Of a stretch of 64,000 nt of DNA, positions 43,397-52,234 are shown one piece after another. Source of the DNA: Corynebacterium canis (lineage in GTDB: Bacteria > Actinomycetota > Actinomycetes > Mycobacteriales > Mycobacteriaceae); contig NZ_CP047080.1 in the NCBI RefSeq assembly GCF_030408595.1, positions 618,471-682,470 of the forward strand, read 5' to 3'. A program made the translations under genes and the position numbers. The first letter of the stretch is position 1. Each line of letters opens with the position of its first letter. Below the pieces are notes generated by a model that searched no databases, had not been told where the DNA came from, and saw only the letters and a program-made list of their open reading frames with translations.

Positions 43397-46275
43397 CGTA
43401 TCAATTGCAGGCAACGGTGCAGGGAATTCGATCGGCCGCCGTTCGGTGGGAGGAATATCAGCGGTTTCTCGGCGAGCAGGATGGTTTGGCGCAGATTCGG
43501 TTGGCGTATGAAAATCCGACGATTCGCACGATGTTGGCGGCGTTTAGCCCAATCATTGATGCGAATGTGCGTGCGGTTCTAGCCGGGGAATTGCGATTGG
43601 ATTCCAAGAAAGGGCGCAAAACCCTGCGCCACGTGTCTACGCTCATGGCGCGGGCGGCTAGCCGTGCAACTCCGTCGCGCTTGGTTGGCCGAGTTGGGCA
43701 GGTCTATGAAACATTGGGTTCGAAAGCCGAATCAGGAGATTCAACCGAACGTCTGTTGGAGATTGTGCTTCGGGACGAGCTGGAGATTGGCTGTGCGACG
43801 CCAATCACCGTGGAGAATCCTGTGGGCGGCGCGCCGTCGGCGGTGCGTTGGAACCCCAGTGTGATCGCTGTTGGGGCGCGGTACTTTGTTACCGCCCCGC
43901 GAACACGCAAAGAAGTGTTCGAATCGGTGGGGAAAAACGATGTCATCGATCGAATCGTGGCGCTTGCGCAACAACCCATCCTGTGGGATCGGCTTGTTGG
44001 AAGGCTTGCTGAAGAGTTTCACGTGGGTGAGGTTCGGGTGGTGGAAAAGGCGGTATTGCAGCTGGTCAAGAAAGAATTCTTGCTTTCCACTCACAGCGTT
44101 GGGTACGTGGAAAACTGCAGTGAGCAGGGCGTAGACAAGCGGGTGCGTCCGTGGGATCGGCTGGACGGAAGTGTGCGGCAGTGGGTTGTGGAGAACCGCG
44201 ACGCTGAGTTCGAAACTAGGCGCGATGCCTGGGGCTATGTGGGTGCGCAAGCATTGGACAGCTTAGAGAAATGCTTTGCGTATATATTGCGCCATCGGCT
44301 TGTGGATACTTCTGATCAGGGTGTGGCCAAGCATTTCGCGGAAATGTTACATGAGCGCTACGGGTACAGCCGTATTTCTTTCGTGGATCTTATTCACCCC
44401 GCATTCGGTGTTTCGTATCAGGATGTGATCGATGAGTTTAGCGCTAGGCGTCGCGCGGAAGTGTCTCCTGTATTCGTCGAATTGTGCGCGTGGGCGGTTG
44501 GAAACGACAAGCGCTGGATTGATCTCAATGCACCCGAGGTGAGGGACATTGTGGCGCGCGGTGATCGCGCATTTGATGTTGAATACTCGGATCAATTTGA
44601 GTCATTCGCGGTGCCGGTGGTGCCGCAGGTGGTTGGGGCGACCAGCTATAACGAGGGATCACACAATGGCGGCACCGTTCAATTCATTGTGTGCGATGGG
44701 GTTGTTGCTACGCCGAGCAATACGCTGACCGCAAGGTACCGTTTGTTGGATAACTCGGGTGCGGATGCAGCGATGCACCACGGCTCCTTAGACAGCATGA
44801 CGGTTGGGCTTGATTGGATGAGCAATGACCGCAAGGTAAACGCGATCCGCGAATTCAAACAGGGGCAGGAATGCATGTTAAACGTCAATGCATTTGCCAC
44901 CGCCGGTGAGGAAATGGTGTGCCAGGATCTGTACCTTTGGTCGGATGGCGAGCGAGTGTTCCTCGAGCATGCAGACGGTACGAGGTTAAACTTCGAACCC
45001 GCTTCCATGGTGTCTATTCATTTGTATCCCGATTGGGTGCGGCTCTTGTACCTTGTGTCCACCGCAAATTGGCCGGCGATGCAATGGCATTGGGGAACCA
45101 TGGAGCGCTATCACGATTTCTTGCCTGGAATTCGTTTTGACAACGTTATTCTGCAACGCCCCAAGTACCGTTATCGCGGCGAAAAGACGCTGGAGGTATT
45201 TAATGCGTGGTGCGATAAACTCGGCATTTCGATCGAGCTCCGCTTGGGTACTAGCGACCGCAAAGTGTTGGTGAATCGGAATACGATTTCCGATATTTCT
45301 ACGCTGCGACGGCTCTTGGGCTCGGGCGATAACTGGGTGGAAGACGCAGGCGCCGATTCTGGAATTCCATTGTGTACTGATTCCGATGGGTTCGCGGTGC
45401 ATAGCGAATTGGTGGTGTCGTTTCAATGCGTGCATCGCGAGCGTGCGGCGGGCAATGCTGCGAACTCTCATGTGCAGGACAACGCTGTGGGTGGTCCAGT
45501 GGAACGGCCGAAGTTTGGCGATGTGAATACATATGGCTTCGAGCAATTGATCCCCGCGATCAGCGAGTGGTGCAACCTAGAGATTGTGCCTAGGGGAGGG
45601 GATGTGAATCCGCTGATCGCGCTGTTGGCGAAATTGCCAATACCGTTCTACTTTGTGCGCTATACGACCCAGGCTGGCAAGACTTGCCTCCGGCTGCGGC
45701 TGTTACGCGAACACATTATGCGGAACGACGTTCGAGACTTCTTTGGCAAATTGGTGTGGGACGGCTGGGTGAGCACGATCAGCGAGCAGCAGCATCGCCT
45801 CGAAGTGGAACGCTACGGTGGCAGCGCCGCATTCGCCGCGTTTACCGAACTGTTTATCGCAGAATCTGCTTTGGTCAGCTGGCTGTCCGCCAAGAAGCTA
45901 CTCGAACCTTTGTCCGCGGGGGAGCGTGCATTTCTCTTGCGTCGGTGGCTTCATGCAAGTCCCCTGAGTTACGGCACCCAGATTCAGGCTGCAGAACAGC
46001 AGGCAGAAAGGCAGATGAGGCGCGGTGGGAAGCAGCGAGTGGAAATTCCGGGGGAACTTCCAGAATTGCTTCGCCCGTACAACGGTCAGATCGATCAATA
46101 TTTCGAAGCGATATCCGGTGCGATGGGGACAATTGCGCCGGTAACGCAGGATCATGCCGAACCGTGGGCCGTGGCGGCGCACTTGTTCTGCAATCGCTTG
46201 GGAATCTCCACCGACGATGAGCGACAAGTCTGGAAAGCATTGGCGAAAACCGCGCCAGCGTTGGAAAGGGCGTGA
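43393..46275 (+). CDS. lanB: Class I lanthipeptide dehydratase LanB
   Basis: Full-length 960-residue dehydratase that uses glutamyl-tRNA(Glu) to glutamylate Ser/Thr of the precursors and then eliminates glutamate to give dehydroalanine/dehydrobutyrine. The N-terminal half has ARAASRATPSRLVGRVGQVY (the RxTPfG-like start of the family) and VSIHLYPDWVRLLYLVSTAN. The C-terminal elimination (SpaB_C) domain shows IPFYFVRYTTQAGKTCLRLR and YGGSAAFAAFTELFIAES. The start is a GTG (43393) overlapping the stop of the BTAD-like gene. The single full-length protein indicates class I, not split LanB. Its substrates should be LanA1 and LanA2. Confidence 0.92.
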   Translation: MTYQLQATVQGIRSAAVRWEEYQRFLGEQDGLAQIRLAYENPTIRTMLAAFSPIIDANVRAVLAGELRLDSKKGRKTLRHVSTLMARAASRATPSRLVGRVGQVYETLGSKAESGDSTERLLEIVLRDELEIGCATPITVENPVGGAPSAVRWNPSVIAVGARYFVTAPRTRKEVFESVGKNDVIDRIVALAQQPILWDRLVGRLAEEFHVGEVRVVEKAVLQLVKKEFLLSTHSVGYVENCSEQGVDKRVRPWDRLDGSVRQWVVENRDAEFETRRDAWGYVGAQALDSLEKCFAYILRHRLVDTSDQGVAKHFAEMLHERYGYSRISFVDLIHPAFGVSYQDVIDEFSARRRAEVSPVFVELCAWAVGNDKRWIDLNAPEVRDIVARGDRAFDVEYSDQFESFAVPVVPQVVGATSYNEGSHNGGTVQFIVCDGVVATPSNTLTARYRLLDNSGADAAMHHGSLDSMTVGLDWMSNDRKVNAIREFKQGQECMLNVNAFATAGEEMVCQDLYLWSDGERVFLEHADGTRLNFEPASMVSIHLYPDWVRLLYLVSTANWPAMQWHWGTMERYHDFLPGIRFDNVILQRPKYRYRGEKTLEVFNAWCDKLGISIELRLGTSDRKVLVNRNTISDISTLRRLLGSGDNWVEDAGADSGIPLCTDSDGFAVHSELVVSFQCVHRERAAGNAANSHVQDNAVGGPVERPKFGDVNTYGFEQLIPAISEWCNLEIVPRGGDVNPLIALLAKLPIPFYFVRYTTQAGKTCLRLRLLREHIMRNDVRDFFGKLVWDGWVSTISEQQHRLEVERYGGSAAFAAFTELFIAESALVSWLSAKKLLEPLSAGERAFLLRRWLHASPLSYGTQIQAAEQQAERQMRRGGKQRVEIPGELPELLRPYNGQIDQYFEAISGAMGTIAPVTQDHAEPWAVAAHLFCNRLGISTDDERQVWKALAKTAPALERA

Positions 46276-46281
46276 GCTGGA

Positions 46282-47538
46282 ATGAAGACACTCAATATCC
46301 CCGCCTATCGGGTTCAAGAGCAATGCGCGGCCGCGCTATATCAAGCGCTGCGCGCGGAAAGTGCTTCGCAGGACCCGTTGGGCATCAATGATGGCAATTT
46401 GGGCAAGGCCTATTCCGCCGCCGCGATGGCGGCTATCGATGATTCGTACGATTGGATGCGTCTCACTGACTTGCACCTCAATCGCGTGTTCAGCAGCCTC
46501 GGCACCAATAACTACGTGCATGCGGGCATTCTCGGTGGTTTGACCGGGCTTGCATTGTTATTGCAATCGGTCAAGACTTCACCGGAGCAATTCGCAGGTG
46601 CGTTGGATAAACTCGAGCATCGCATGCTGCGCCATGTACGCCGCAACCTCGAGCAATTGCAACAGAATGTGGGCATGTCGCGCTTTGATTACGACTTCGC
46701 CATCGGGCTCACCGGGGGCCTCTACTACTTCACGTTGTATCCGCCCGCCGCCGCGCCTTGCCAGCAGCTCGTGCGTGAAGCCACCGAGTTTTTGGCGCAA
46801 GTGGCTACCTCCGATTTCGAAGACTTTTTCTGGACGCCATCGATCGCCGTGCCTGCGGAGGTGATCCAACAAGAGCCGCGAGCCGCGTTCGGAATCCTTG
46901 ATTTCGGTCAGGCGCACGGTATCACCGGAGTGCTCGGTCTGATGCTCGCCAAACTTGGAACGGATGATCGATCACGAGTCGAACCGGCGATCGCGCCGCT
47001 GATTTCAGCAATTCAAAGCGGCTACGATGCCGCCATCGTGCCGAGCCTCCCGTACTACTTGTGTGGACACCCGTCCAGCGACGGCGATTCCGAACAAGAT
47101 ATCGAACACTTTGTTCCGGGACCGCTCGCCCGCAACGGTTGGTGCTACGGCCTGCCGATGCTCGAAGTCTATTGGCGCATCTACGGCCTCGAGATCCCAG
47201 ACCGAATCAAAATGAGTTTCGACGCCCCGAGCTACCTCGATCCGGCAAGCGGCGCGTTCGACGGGCCCGGGCTTTGCCATGGATTGGCTGGGCGCATGGC
47301 ACTGAACTACCTTATGGGCAAACCGATCCCGGGTAGTTGGTGGGAACACGCAGAAAACGTTATGGGTGCACTAGCCCGTGAGTTCGAAGTGAGCGATGGG
47401 GCCATTCCCGAGGCGGAATTCGGCTTTTGGGATGGCATTCATGGTTTGCACATCGTTATGCATGCGATTGCTACCGCGCAACCTTTGCCGAAACAATTGC
47501 TGATTTTGGGGGTGCCTTGTGGAAACATTGCGCTGTGA
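46282..47538 (+). CDS. lanC: Lanthipeptide cyclase LanC
   Basis: Zinc enzyme of 418 aa that adds Cys thiols to dehydrated residues to form (methyl)lanthionine rings. The zinc ligands are visible as GWCYG near residue 287 and GLCHGLAG near 332 (Cys, then Cys-His). HAGILGGLTGLALLLQS and RFDYDFAIGLTGGLYYF are the conserved repeats of the alpha/alpha-toroid, and WDGIHGLHIVMHAI closes the fold. It starts six bases after lanB and its end overlaps the ABC ATPase start by 20 bases, so the genes form one operon. Confidence 0.93.
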   Translation: MKTLNIPAYRVQEQCAAALYQALRAESASQDPLGINDGNLGKAYSAAAMAAIDDSYDWMRLTDLHLNRVFSSLGTNNYVHAGILGGLTGLALLLQSVKTSPEQFAGALDKLEHRMLRHVRRNLEQLQQNVGMSRFDYDFAIGLTGGLYYFTLYPPAAAPCQQLVREATEFLAQVATSDFEDFFWTPSIAVPAEVIQQEPRAAFGILDFGQAHGITGVLGLMLAKLGTDDRSRVEPAIAPLISAIQSGYDAAIVPSLPYYLCGHPSSDGDSEQDIEHFVPGPLARNGWCYGLPMLEVYWRIYGLEIPDRIKMSFDAPSYLDPASGAFDGPGLCHGLAGRMALNYLMGKPIPGSWWEHAENVMGALAREFEVSDGAIPEAEFGFWDGIHGLHIVMHAIATAQPLPKQLLILGVPCGNIAL

Positions 47539-48157
47539 TGACGTGAGCTTTTCCTACCCAGACCGCCCAGTGCTATACCACTGGACCAAAGATTTTCCGC
47601 CGGGGACATCATCGGCAATCATTGGCCCAAATGGTTCTGGCAAGACAACGCTGCTTAAATTGCTCACCGGCTTGGTGATCCCTTCGAGCGGCCGTGTCTA
47701 TTTCGGACGCTGGAACACCGCCGATGATTGGAAGAAATTTCGTTCCAAAATCGGTCTTAGTTTGTATTCCGAGCGGAGCTTTAATTTCCGGCTCGACGGG
47801 TATCAGAACGCGGAGTTTATCGGCGCCCTCAACGGCCTGCATAAACACGAGGTGCACGAGCGGATCGAGGAATTATTCTCCCGTTTTGACGCCGCTCGGT
47901 TTTTCGAATGCCGCTTCAGCGACCTGTCTCTCGGCCAGCGCAGCATTTATGGGTTGCTCGTGGCCGCGCTGACCTCACACGGCATTGTGATTCTTGACGA
48001 GCCAACCAGCACGTTGGACGCCAAAAACCGTCGAGTCGTGTACGCCATGATCAGCGCATTGACGGCAGGTGGCCACATTGTGATCGTCTCTACGCACGAC
48101 ATGGAGTTAGCCGAGGTGAGTGACTATGTGATCACGTCCGAGGAGTTCCTGCAATGA
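47519..48157 (+). CDS. ABC transporter ATP-binding protein of the lanthipeptide operon
   Basis: A 212-residue stand-alone nucleotide-binding protein. Walker A is GPNGSGKTTLL, the region usually holding the Q-loop reads LSLYSERSFNFRL, the signature is LSLGQRS and Walker B is IVILDEPTSTLD; the His switch is VSTHDMEL. It starts at a GTG overlapping lanC. With the permease at 48154 (ATGA overlap) it makes an ABC-2 transporter that could export the modified peptide or protect the producer. No dedicated LanT (ABC plus TM in one chain) is present, which favours export as one possibility. Confidence 0.86.
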   Translation: METLRCDDVSFSYPDRPVLYHWTKDFPPGTSSAIIGPNGSGKTTLLKLLTGLVIPSSGRVYFGRWNTADDWKKFRSKIGLSLYSERSFNFRLDGYQNAEFIGALNGLHKHEVHERIEELFSRFDAARFFECRFSDLSLGQRSIYGLLVAALTSHGIVILDEPTSTLDAKNRRVVYAMISALTAGGHIVIVSTHDMELAEVSDYVITSEEFLQ

Positions 48158-48972
48158 TCTCCGACGCCGTATTCCTAATCATCCCGCAAATGAGGCGGTT
48201 TTGGCGTGAGAAGCGAACCTATAAGACGCAACTCGTCTTGACTTCGTTGTCCTCCATAGTCGGGCTGATCCAATTCGGATTGCTCGGGCTCTTCCTCTCT
48301 CAAGGTGGCTCGCTCCCCGGACTGGAAGCCTATGGGGGAAACGTTATTGGGTTCATGGTCACTGGCGCTATGGGTTCTTCCATCTTATTTATGCTGATGA
48401 ATGTACCCAAAGAGACGATCCGCGAAGAGCAGCGCACGGGCACGCTGGAATTGATCATTATGTCCAAGCTCGGATTGCCAACCATTATCATGGCGCGGTT
48501 ATTTGTGAGCTTACTATCCACGCTGATAAGCACTTCTTTGATCATGACGTGCTTCTTCGTTGTGTTCAATGTGTCATCGAGCGTGAACTGGCTCAACCTG
48601 GTTGTCACGATCATTATCGGATTCGTGTTGATGTCCTCGATCGGCCTCTGCGCCGCAGGTTACATCCTGAATTCCAAGTCCGGCGAGCCGTTTACCTGGG
48701 CAGTTACCGTGGTAGTCGGATTGTTTTCCGGCGTCATGTTTCCGGTCGAGTTTTACCCGAGGTGGATTCAAGAGCTCGCTTTCTACGTCCCCACTACTTC
48801 CGTCATGTCTGCATTGCGTTTATCGACGCTCACGGGCTCAAGGTTTTCAGAAACCTTTACCGTATTGCTGCCCGCCCTGATGTGGATTCTTTTCCTCGCA
48901 CCATTAAGCATTTACGTTTTCTATTGGGGAATGCGGCGGTGCCGGGTGAATGGGACCATCGGCGGATACTAA
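48154..48972 (+). CDS. ABC-2 type permease of the lanthipeptide operon
   Basis: A 272-residue membrane protein with about six segments, such as VGLIQFGLLGLFLS, MGSSILFMLMNVP, LIMTCFFVVFNVS, VVTIIIGFVLMSSIGLCAAG and LLPALMWILFLAPLSIYVF. EEQRTGTLELIIMSKLGLP is the ABC-2 elbow and GLFSGVMFPVEFYP the typical motif before the last segments. Its start overlaps the ATPase stop. It is the membrane half of the transporter encoded at 47519. Confidence 0.86.
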   Translation: MISDAVFLIIPQMRRFWREKRTYKTQLVLTSLSSIVGLIQFGLLGLFLSQGGSLPGLEAYGGNVIGFMVTGAMGSSILFMLMNVPKETIREEQRTGTLELIIMSKLGLPTIIMARLFVSLLSTLISTSLIMTCFFVVFNVSSSVNWLNLVVTIIIGFVLMSSIGLCAAGYILNSKSGEPFTWAVTVVVGLFSGVMFPVEFYPRWIQELAFYVPTTSVMSALRLSTLTGSRFSETFTVLLPALMWILFLAPLSIYVFYWGMRRCRVNGTIGGY

Positions 48973-49003
48973 ACCAAAATCACCGTACAAAGGAGTGTTT
49001 GCA

Positions 49004-49369
49004 TTGAGTCGTATTGTGTCACTTTTGACTCCGATCCTGTTTGTTGTCTCATTGATTTCAACCATCGCTTGCTGGTTTGCGATCTTAGCTGGAGTAGTCG
49101 TCGTTGTATTGTTTGCTCCAAGCGTTGTTGCGGCCATGAACGAGCGGAAGTCGGGGCGTCGGAAATTGGCCTTTGGTGCGCTGGCGTTAAACGTCGTTGG
49201 TGTTGCCTTTGCGGGTGCTGCCACACTGTTGATGATGGGCAATGTTAACAATGCTTGTGTGCATTTGGACCCAGAATCGGAGCAAGGGATCACGTGCTTT
49301 AATCAGCAGTATTCCTCGAGCACGGGCCTGCATGACTTGCTGTTTGGTCAGGAAGGTGTGCGCTCATGA
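49004..49369 (+). CDS. Small two/three-TM protein of the lanthipeptide operon
   Basis: A 121-residue membrane protein of unknown function. It has hydrophobic stretches LTPILFVVSLISTIACWFAI, LAGVVVVVLFAPSVVAA and LALNVVGVAFAGAATLLMMG, then an outside tail with Cys residues (NNACVHLDPESEQGITCFNQ). The TTG at 49004 is preferred because AAAGGAG lies eight bases upstream; an ATG at 48950 inside the previous gene is the other option. Its stop overlaps the protease start. Small membrane proteins in such operons can be immunity proteins, but the sequence does not show this. Confidence 0.62.
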   Translation: MSRIVSLLTPILFVVSLISTIACWFAILAGVVVVVLFAPSVVAAMNERKSGRRKLAFGALALNVVGVAFAGAATLLMMGNVNNACVHLDPESEQGITCFNQQYSSSTGLHDLLFGQEGVRS

Positions 49370-50190
49370 GGGTATTGAATTCATTTGCAAAGATGGCGGT
49401 AAGTGCCGTGGCAATGATCGTGCTTGGTACTGCAAGCGCGAGCGCGCAAGAAGCTGCAAATGATATCGTCGGCGGGCTGGAGGAATTTCCGCTGCAGGTA
49501 TTCCAGCAGGGGGCGGATCAGTTAACTCTTGAAAGTGCCGAATCAAATGGTTCGCAATTCGTGCTATATCAATTAAAGACGGAATCGGGCAATGTACATT
49601 GCAGCGGTGTGTCTTTAAGTGCGAATCAATTCCTTACCTCCCAGCACTGCACAAAGGCGGTTGACTCGCTCGCGGATATCACGTTGGCCGGTGATAACGC
49701 CGAGGCCGAAGTCGAACGCGTGGACGAGATTCCAGGCATGGACGCCGCCGTTGTGACAATGGACCGAGATTCGTTCCACGCACCTTGTGCCCGGATCTCT
49801 GACGAGCAGGCGGATCAGGGTGAAGAGCTGGATCTATATACCGTTGACCTTGCCACCGGCGGGGTCCAAGAAGAGCAGCTGCGCGTCGAACAACTGGACT
49901 ATGCGGGAAGGAATCCTGATTTGGGGATCATTTCCTACGATCTGATTCGGGCGACGGCGCTTGACGGTTCCCCAACGCGGCCGGGCGATTCCGGCTCCCC
50001 GGTGTTTCGAAAGAATGAGCATGGGGACTATCTGTTGGCGGGCATCGTTGTCGGGGTATCTAAAAAGTCACGCGATGTGATCGTGCAGCCCGTTTCATCC
50101 ATTGCGGAGCGCATTTTGGAGCGGTGCGATTGCTGCGAGGCCGTCAAATACGAAGACGATTGCAGGCGGCCCACCTCTACATTTAAGTAA
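49366..50190 (+). CDS. Secreted S1-family serine protease, candidate leader peptidase
   Basis: Exported chymotrypsin-fold protease of 274 aa. A Sec signal peptide ends near residue 28 (GTASASA). The triad is visible as His94 (TSQHC), Asp126 (GMDAAVV) and Ser209 (RPGDSGSP). Position 189 of the S1 pocket corresponds to Pro203 (by counting back from Ser209), not Asp, so cleavage after Lys/Arg is not expected. The C terminus is unusually Cys-rich (CDCCEAVKYEDDC). It is translationally coupled to the lanthipeptide operon (ATGA overlap), which suggests that it removes the precursor leaders outside the cell, after Gln in LanA2. That role is inference; known class I leader proteases are mostly subtilisin-like. 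Confidence 0.82.
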   Translation: MRVLNSFAKMAVSAVAMIVLGTASASAQEAANDIVGGLEEFPLQVFQQGADQLTLESAESNGSQFVLYQLKTESGNVHCSGVSLSANQFLTSQHCTKAVDSLADITLAGDNAEAEVERVDEIPGMDAAVVTMDRDSFHAPCARISDEQADQGEELDLYTVDLATGGVQEEQLRVEQLDYAGRNPDLGIISYDLIRATALDGSPTRPGDSGSPVFRKNEHGDYLLAGIVVGVSKKSRDVIVQPVSSIAERILERCDCCEAVKYEDDCRRPTSTFK

Positions 50191-50253
50191 GAAACTGATT
50201 TCGAACTGCCGGCCTGTGGAGATCGCTAAAAGGCGCTTCTGCGGGCCGGTAGT

Positions 50254-50259
50254 TAGACT
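50254..50259 (+). promoter_or_regulatory. Putative -10 of leaderless kinase transcript
   Basis: TAGACT ends seven bases before the GTG at 50267, without a ribosome-binding site between. It supports a separate promoter for the two-component system and a GTG start. Confidence 0.4.
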
Positions 50260-50266
50260 GGATTGC

Positions 50267-51430
50267 GTGTTTATGAAACGACCTCTCCGCGGAGACATAG
50301 CAATTGCTGTGGTGGCCGCTATTGCGGCAGCGTTTCAAATACTGATTGCGTATTCCGCGAGCGTTAGTGAAGAAATACCGGATCCAACCGTGATCGCTGT
50401 AGCGTGGTTGCACGCCGTTATTTCTGTGTTGCTAATTGGTGTCGCATTGTATTTGCGGACAAATCCGCTGTTTTGTGCGAGCGCTACGCTGGTGTTGTTG
50501 GGGGTGTGGTCTGCGGCGTCGATAAGCGTGCTGCCCACGAATATGGGGTATCCACTGGCGTTGCTGCTGGCTCCATGGGCGCTGTATTGCCTGGCCAGAT
50601 CCCACAAAGTCCAACAACGGGCGATCATTGTGGTGTCCGTTCTTGCGGCAATTGGTTCCGTTATTTCGCCTTTTATGTGGCGTTTGTCCGATAGCGGTGG
50701 GATTGAGTATCGCAGCGGTGAGGACCGCTTCACGTGGTTGGCGTTGCATTGGATCACGATTTTGGCGTTGGTGCTCCTTGGGCTGCGGCGGAAAGCGCTG
50801 GAAGCCGCGCGCCACGATGCGATTCAGCGCAGCCGCGAGCGAGAACATTTGCGAATAGCCTCCGAGATTCATGATGTGTTGGCGCATTCACTCACGCTGA
50901 TTCGCATGCAGGCCGCCGCAGGTATGTTCGATGAGGCGTCGGCGAAGGCGAGCCTAGAGACGATCCACAAGGTGTCGGGCGAGGGCATCGCGGAGGTGCG
51001 CATGATTGTAAACGCCCTGCGTTCCGGGAATGTTGATGTGCCCCAGACGATGCGTCTGCATGACGTGGTCGAGCGATTCCGCGAAGCGGGGTTGTATATC
51101 GACTGTGAGTTCGATGCCGATACCCATGGATATTCGCCGATTGTCCAGCTTGCGCTGCATCGCGTGCTTACCGAAACTTTGACCAATGCATTGAAGCATC
51201 AGGGCGTGGGCACGCGCGTGACCTTGCGCATTAATGAACTCGAAGATCGTATCGAATTGCGGGCAACCAGTAGGGTTTCCGCAAACTCTGGGCAGCGTTT
51301 CGCCTCATCAGGCGGTTTTGGGCTTGAAGGCATCAAGGAACGGTGCACGGCGCTCGGTGGGGATTTCGAATTCAAGCTCGATCAAAACACCGCTTCCACC
51401 TATGCTTGGCTGCCAAAGGACCCCCAATGA
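50267..51430 (+). CDS. lanK: NarL-type sensor histidine kinase
   Basis: Membrane sensor of 387 aa, partner of the next gene. Five or six N-terminal segments (such as IAIAVVAAIAAAFQILIAYS and WLHAVISVLLIGVALYL) have short loops, so the sensor is of the membrane-detecting type. The dimerisation/phospho-acceptor motif is RIASEIHDVLAHSLTLIRM (His near 208), and the ATP-binding part has LTETLTNALKHQG and GGFGLEGIKERC. It probably senses lantibiotic or envelope stress and controls the ABC transporter at 52235. The start is chosen at the GTG after a -10-like hexamer; the ATG at 50273 is nearly equivalent. The gene symbol is by analogy. Confidence 0.85.
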   Translation: MFMKRPLRGDIAIAVVAAIAAAFQILIAYSASVSEEIPDPTVIAVAWLHAVISVLLIGVALYLRTNPLFCASATLVLLGVWSAASISVLPTNMGYPLALLLAPWALYCLARSHKVQQRAIIVVSVLAAIGSVISPFMWRLSDSGGIEYRSGEDRFTWLALHWITILALVLLGLRRKALEAARHDAIQRSREREHLRIASEIHDVLAHSLTLIRMQAAAGMFDEASAKASLETIHKVSGEGIAEVRMIVNALRSGNVDVPQTMRLHDVVERFREAGLYIDCEFDADTHGYSPIVQLALHRVLTETLTNALKHQGVGTRVTLRINELEDRIELRATSRVSANSGQRFASSGGFGLEGIKERCTALGGDFEFKLDQNTASTYAWLPKDPQ

Positions 51431-52095
51431 CAATTCGCGTGTTGCTTGCCGATGACCAACCGCTGCTTCTTTCCGCGCTCGCTACCATACTGAATAGCCA
51501 ACCAGATATCGAGGTCGCGGCTACCTGCGCCGATGGCCATGCGGCCGTTTCCGCCATTCGGAGTGAGCCGATTGATATTGCGATCCTCGATATCCGAATG
51601 CCCGTGCTAGATGGAATCGGTGCGCTACAGGAGATCAGGCGCATTGCCCCGCAAGTCCGCGTATTGATGCTCACAACCTTTAATGTCCCGGATCTCATCG
51701 AACGTGCGTTGGCTGCTGGTGCGCACGGATTTTTGTTAAAAGACGCCGAGCCGGAGGTGCTGCTATCGGCGGTACGTTCGGTGTATCGCGGGGAATCCGT
51801 TTTGAGTTCTGGCGTTACCGGACATGTGATCGAAGCGTGGCGCCGCAAACTCAATAACCCCGCCCAGCCTTTGGCGGCCGAGGTGCAACAAGGATTAAGC
51901 CTGCTCACGCCCCGCGAAGCCGAAATCCTTACCTTAATCGCGCAGGGCAAAACTAATCCCGAGATAGCAAAACAATTAGTTATATCCGGCACTACCGTAA
52001 AAACCCACGTCTCGCATCTATTATCGAAATTGCATTGCAGAGATCGCATCGCATTGGTTATTCTGGCTCGTGAAGCCGGGCTTCATAGCGAATAA
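51427..52095 (+). CDS. lanR: NarL/LuxR-type response regulator
   Basis: Complete response regulator of 222 aa. The receiver has the acidic pair in VLLADDQP, the phospho-acceptor Asp55 in ILDIRMP and the conserved Lys in FLLKDAEP. The output is a LuxR-type helix-turn-helix (LTPREAEILTLIAQGKTNPE, then TTVKTHVSHLLSKL). Its ATG overlaps the kinase stop. Likely targets are the BcrAB-like transporter promoter at 52096–52234 and perhaps the precursor promoters. The symbol is by analogy with other lantibiotic loci. Confidence 0.88.
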   Translation: MTIRVLLADDQPLLLSALATILNSQPDIEVAATCADGHAAVSAIRSEPIDIAILDIRMPVLDGIGALQEIRRIAPQVRVLMLTTFNVPDLIERALAAGAHGFLLKDAEPEVLLSAVRSVYRGESVLSSGVTGHVIEAWRRKLNNPAQPLAAEVQQGLSLLTPREAEILTLIAQGKTNPEIAKQLVISGTTVKTHVSHLLSKLHCRDRIALVILAREAGLHSE

Positions 52096-52234
52096 ACATT
52101 CGCCAACAATAATCCGCAGCAGTCGAGTACCAATCAACCTTGGATTTTAAGATAGTTTCTCCTACCACGGTATGAGATCAAAGTTGGCACTACGGTCGGA
52201 TTACATTTGCTCGCATATAACCAATACTAAAAGT

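Noticed and set aside
47519..48972. Assigning the ABC pair as a dedicated LanT exporter
   Set aside because: LanT has membrane and ATPase parts in one chain; here they are separate ABC-2 proteins, so export versus immunity cannot be decided.
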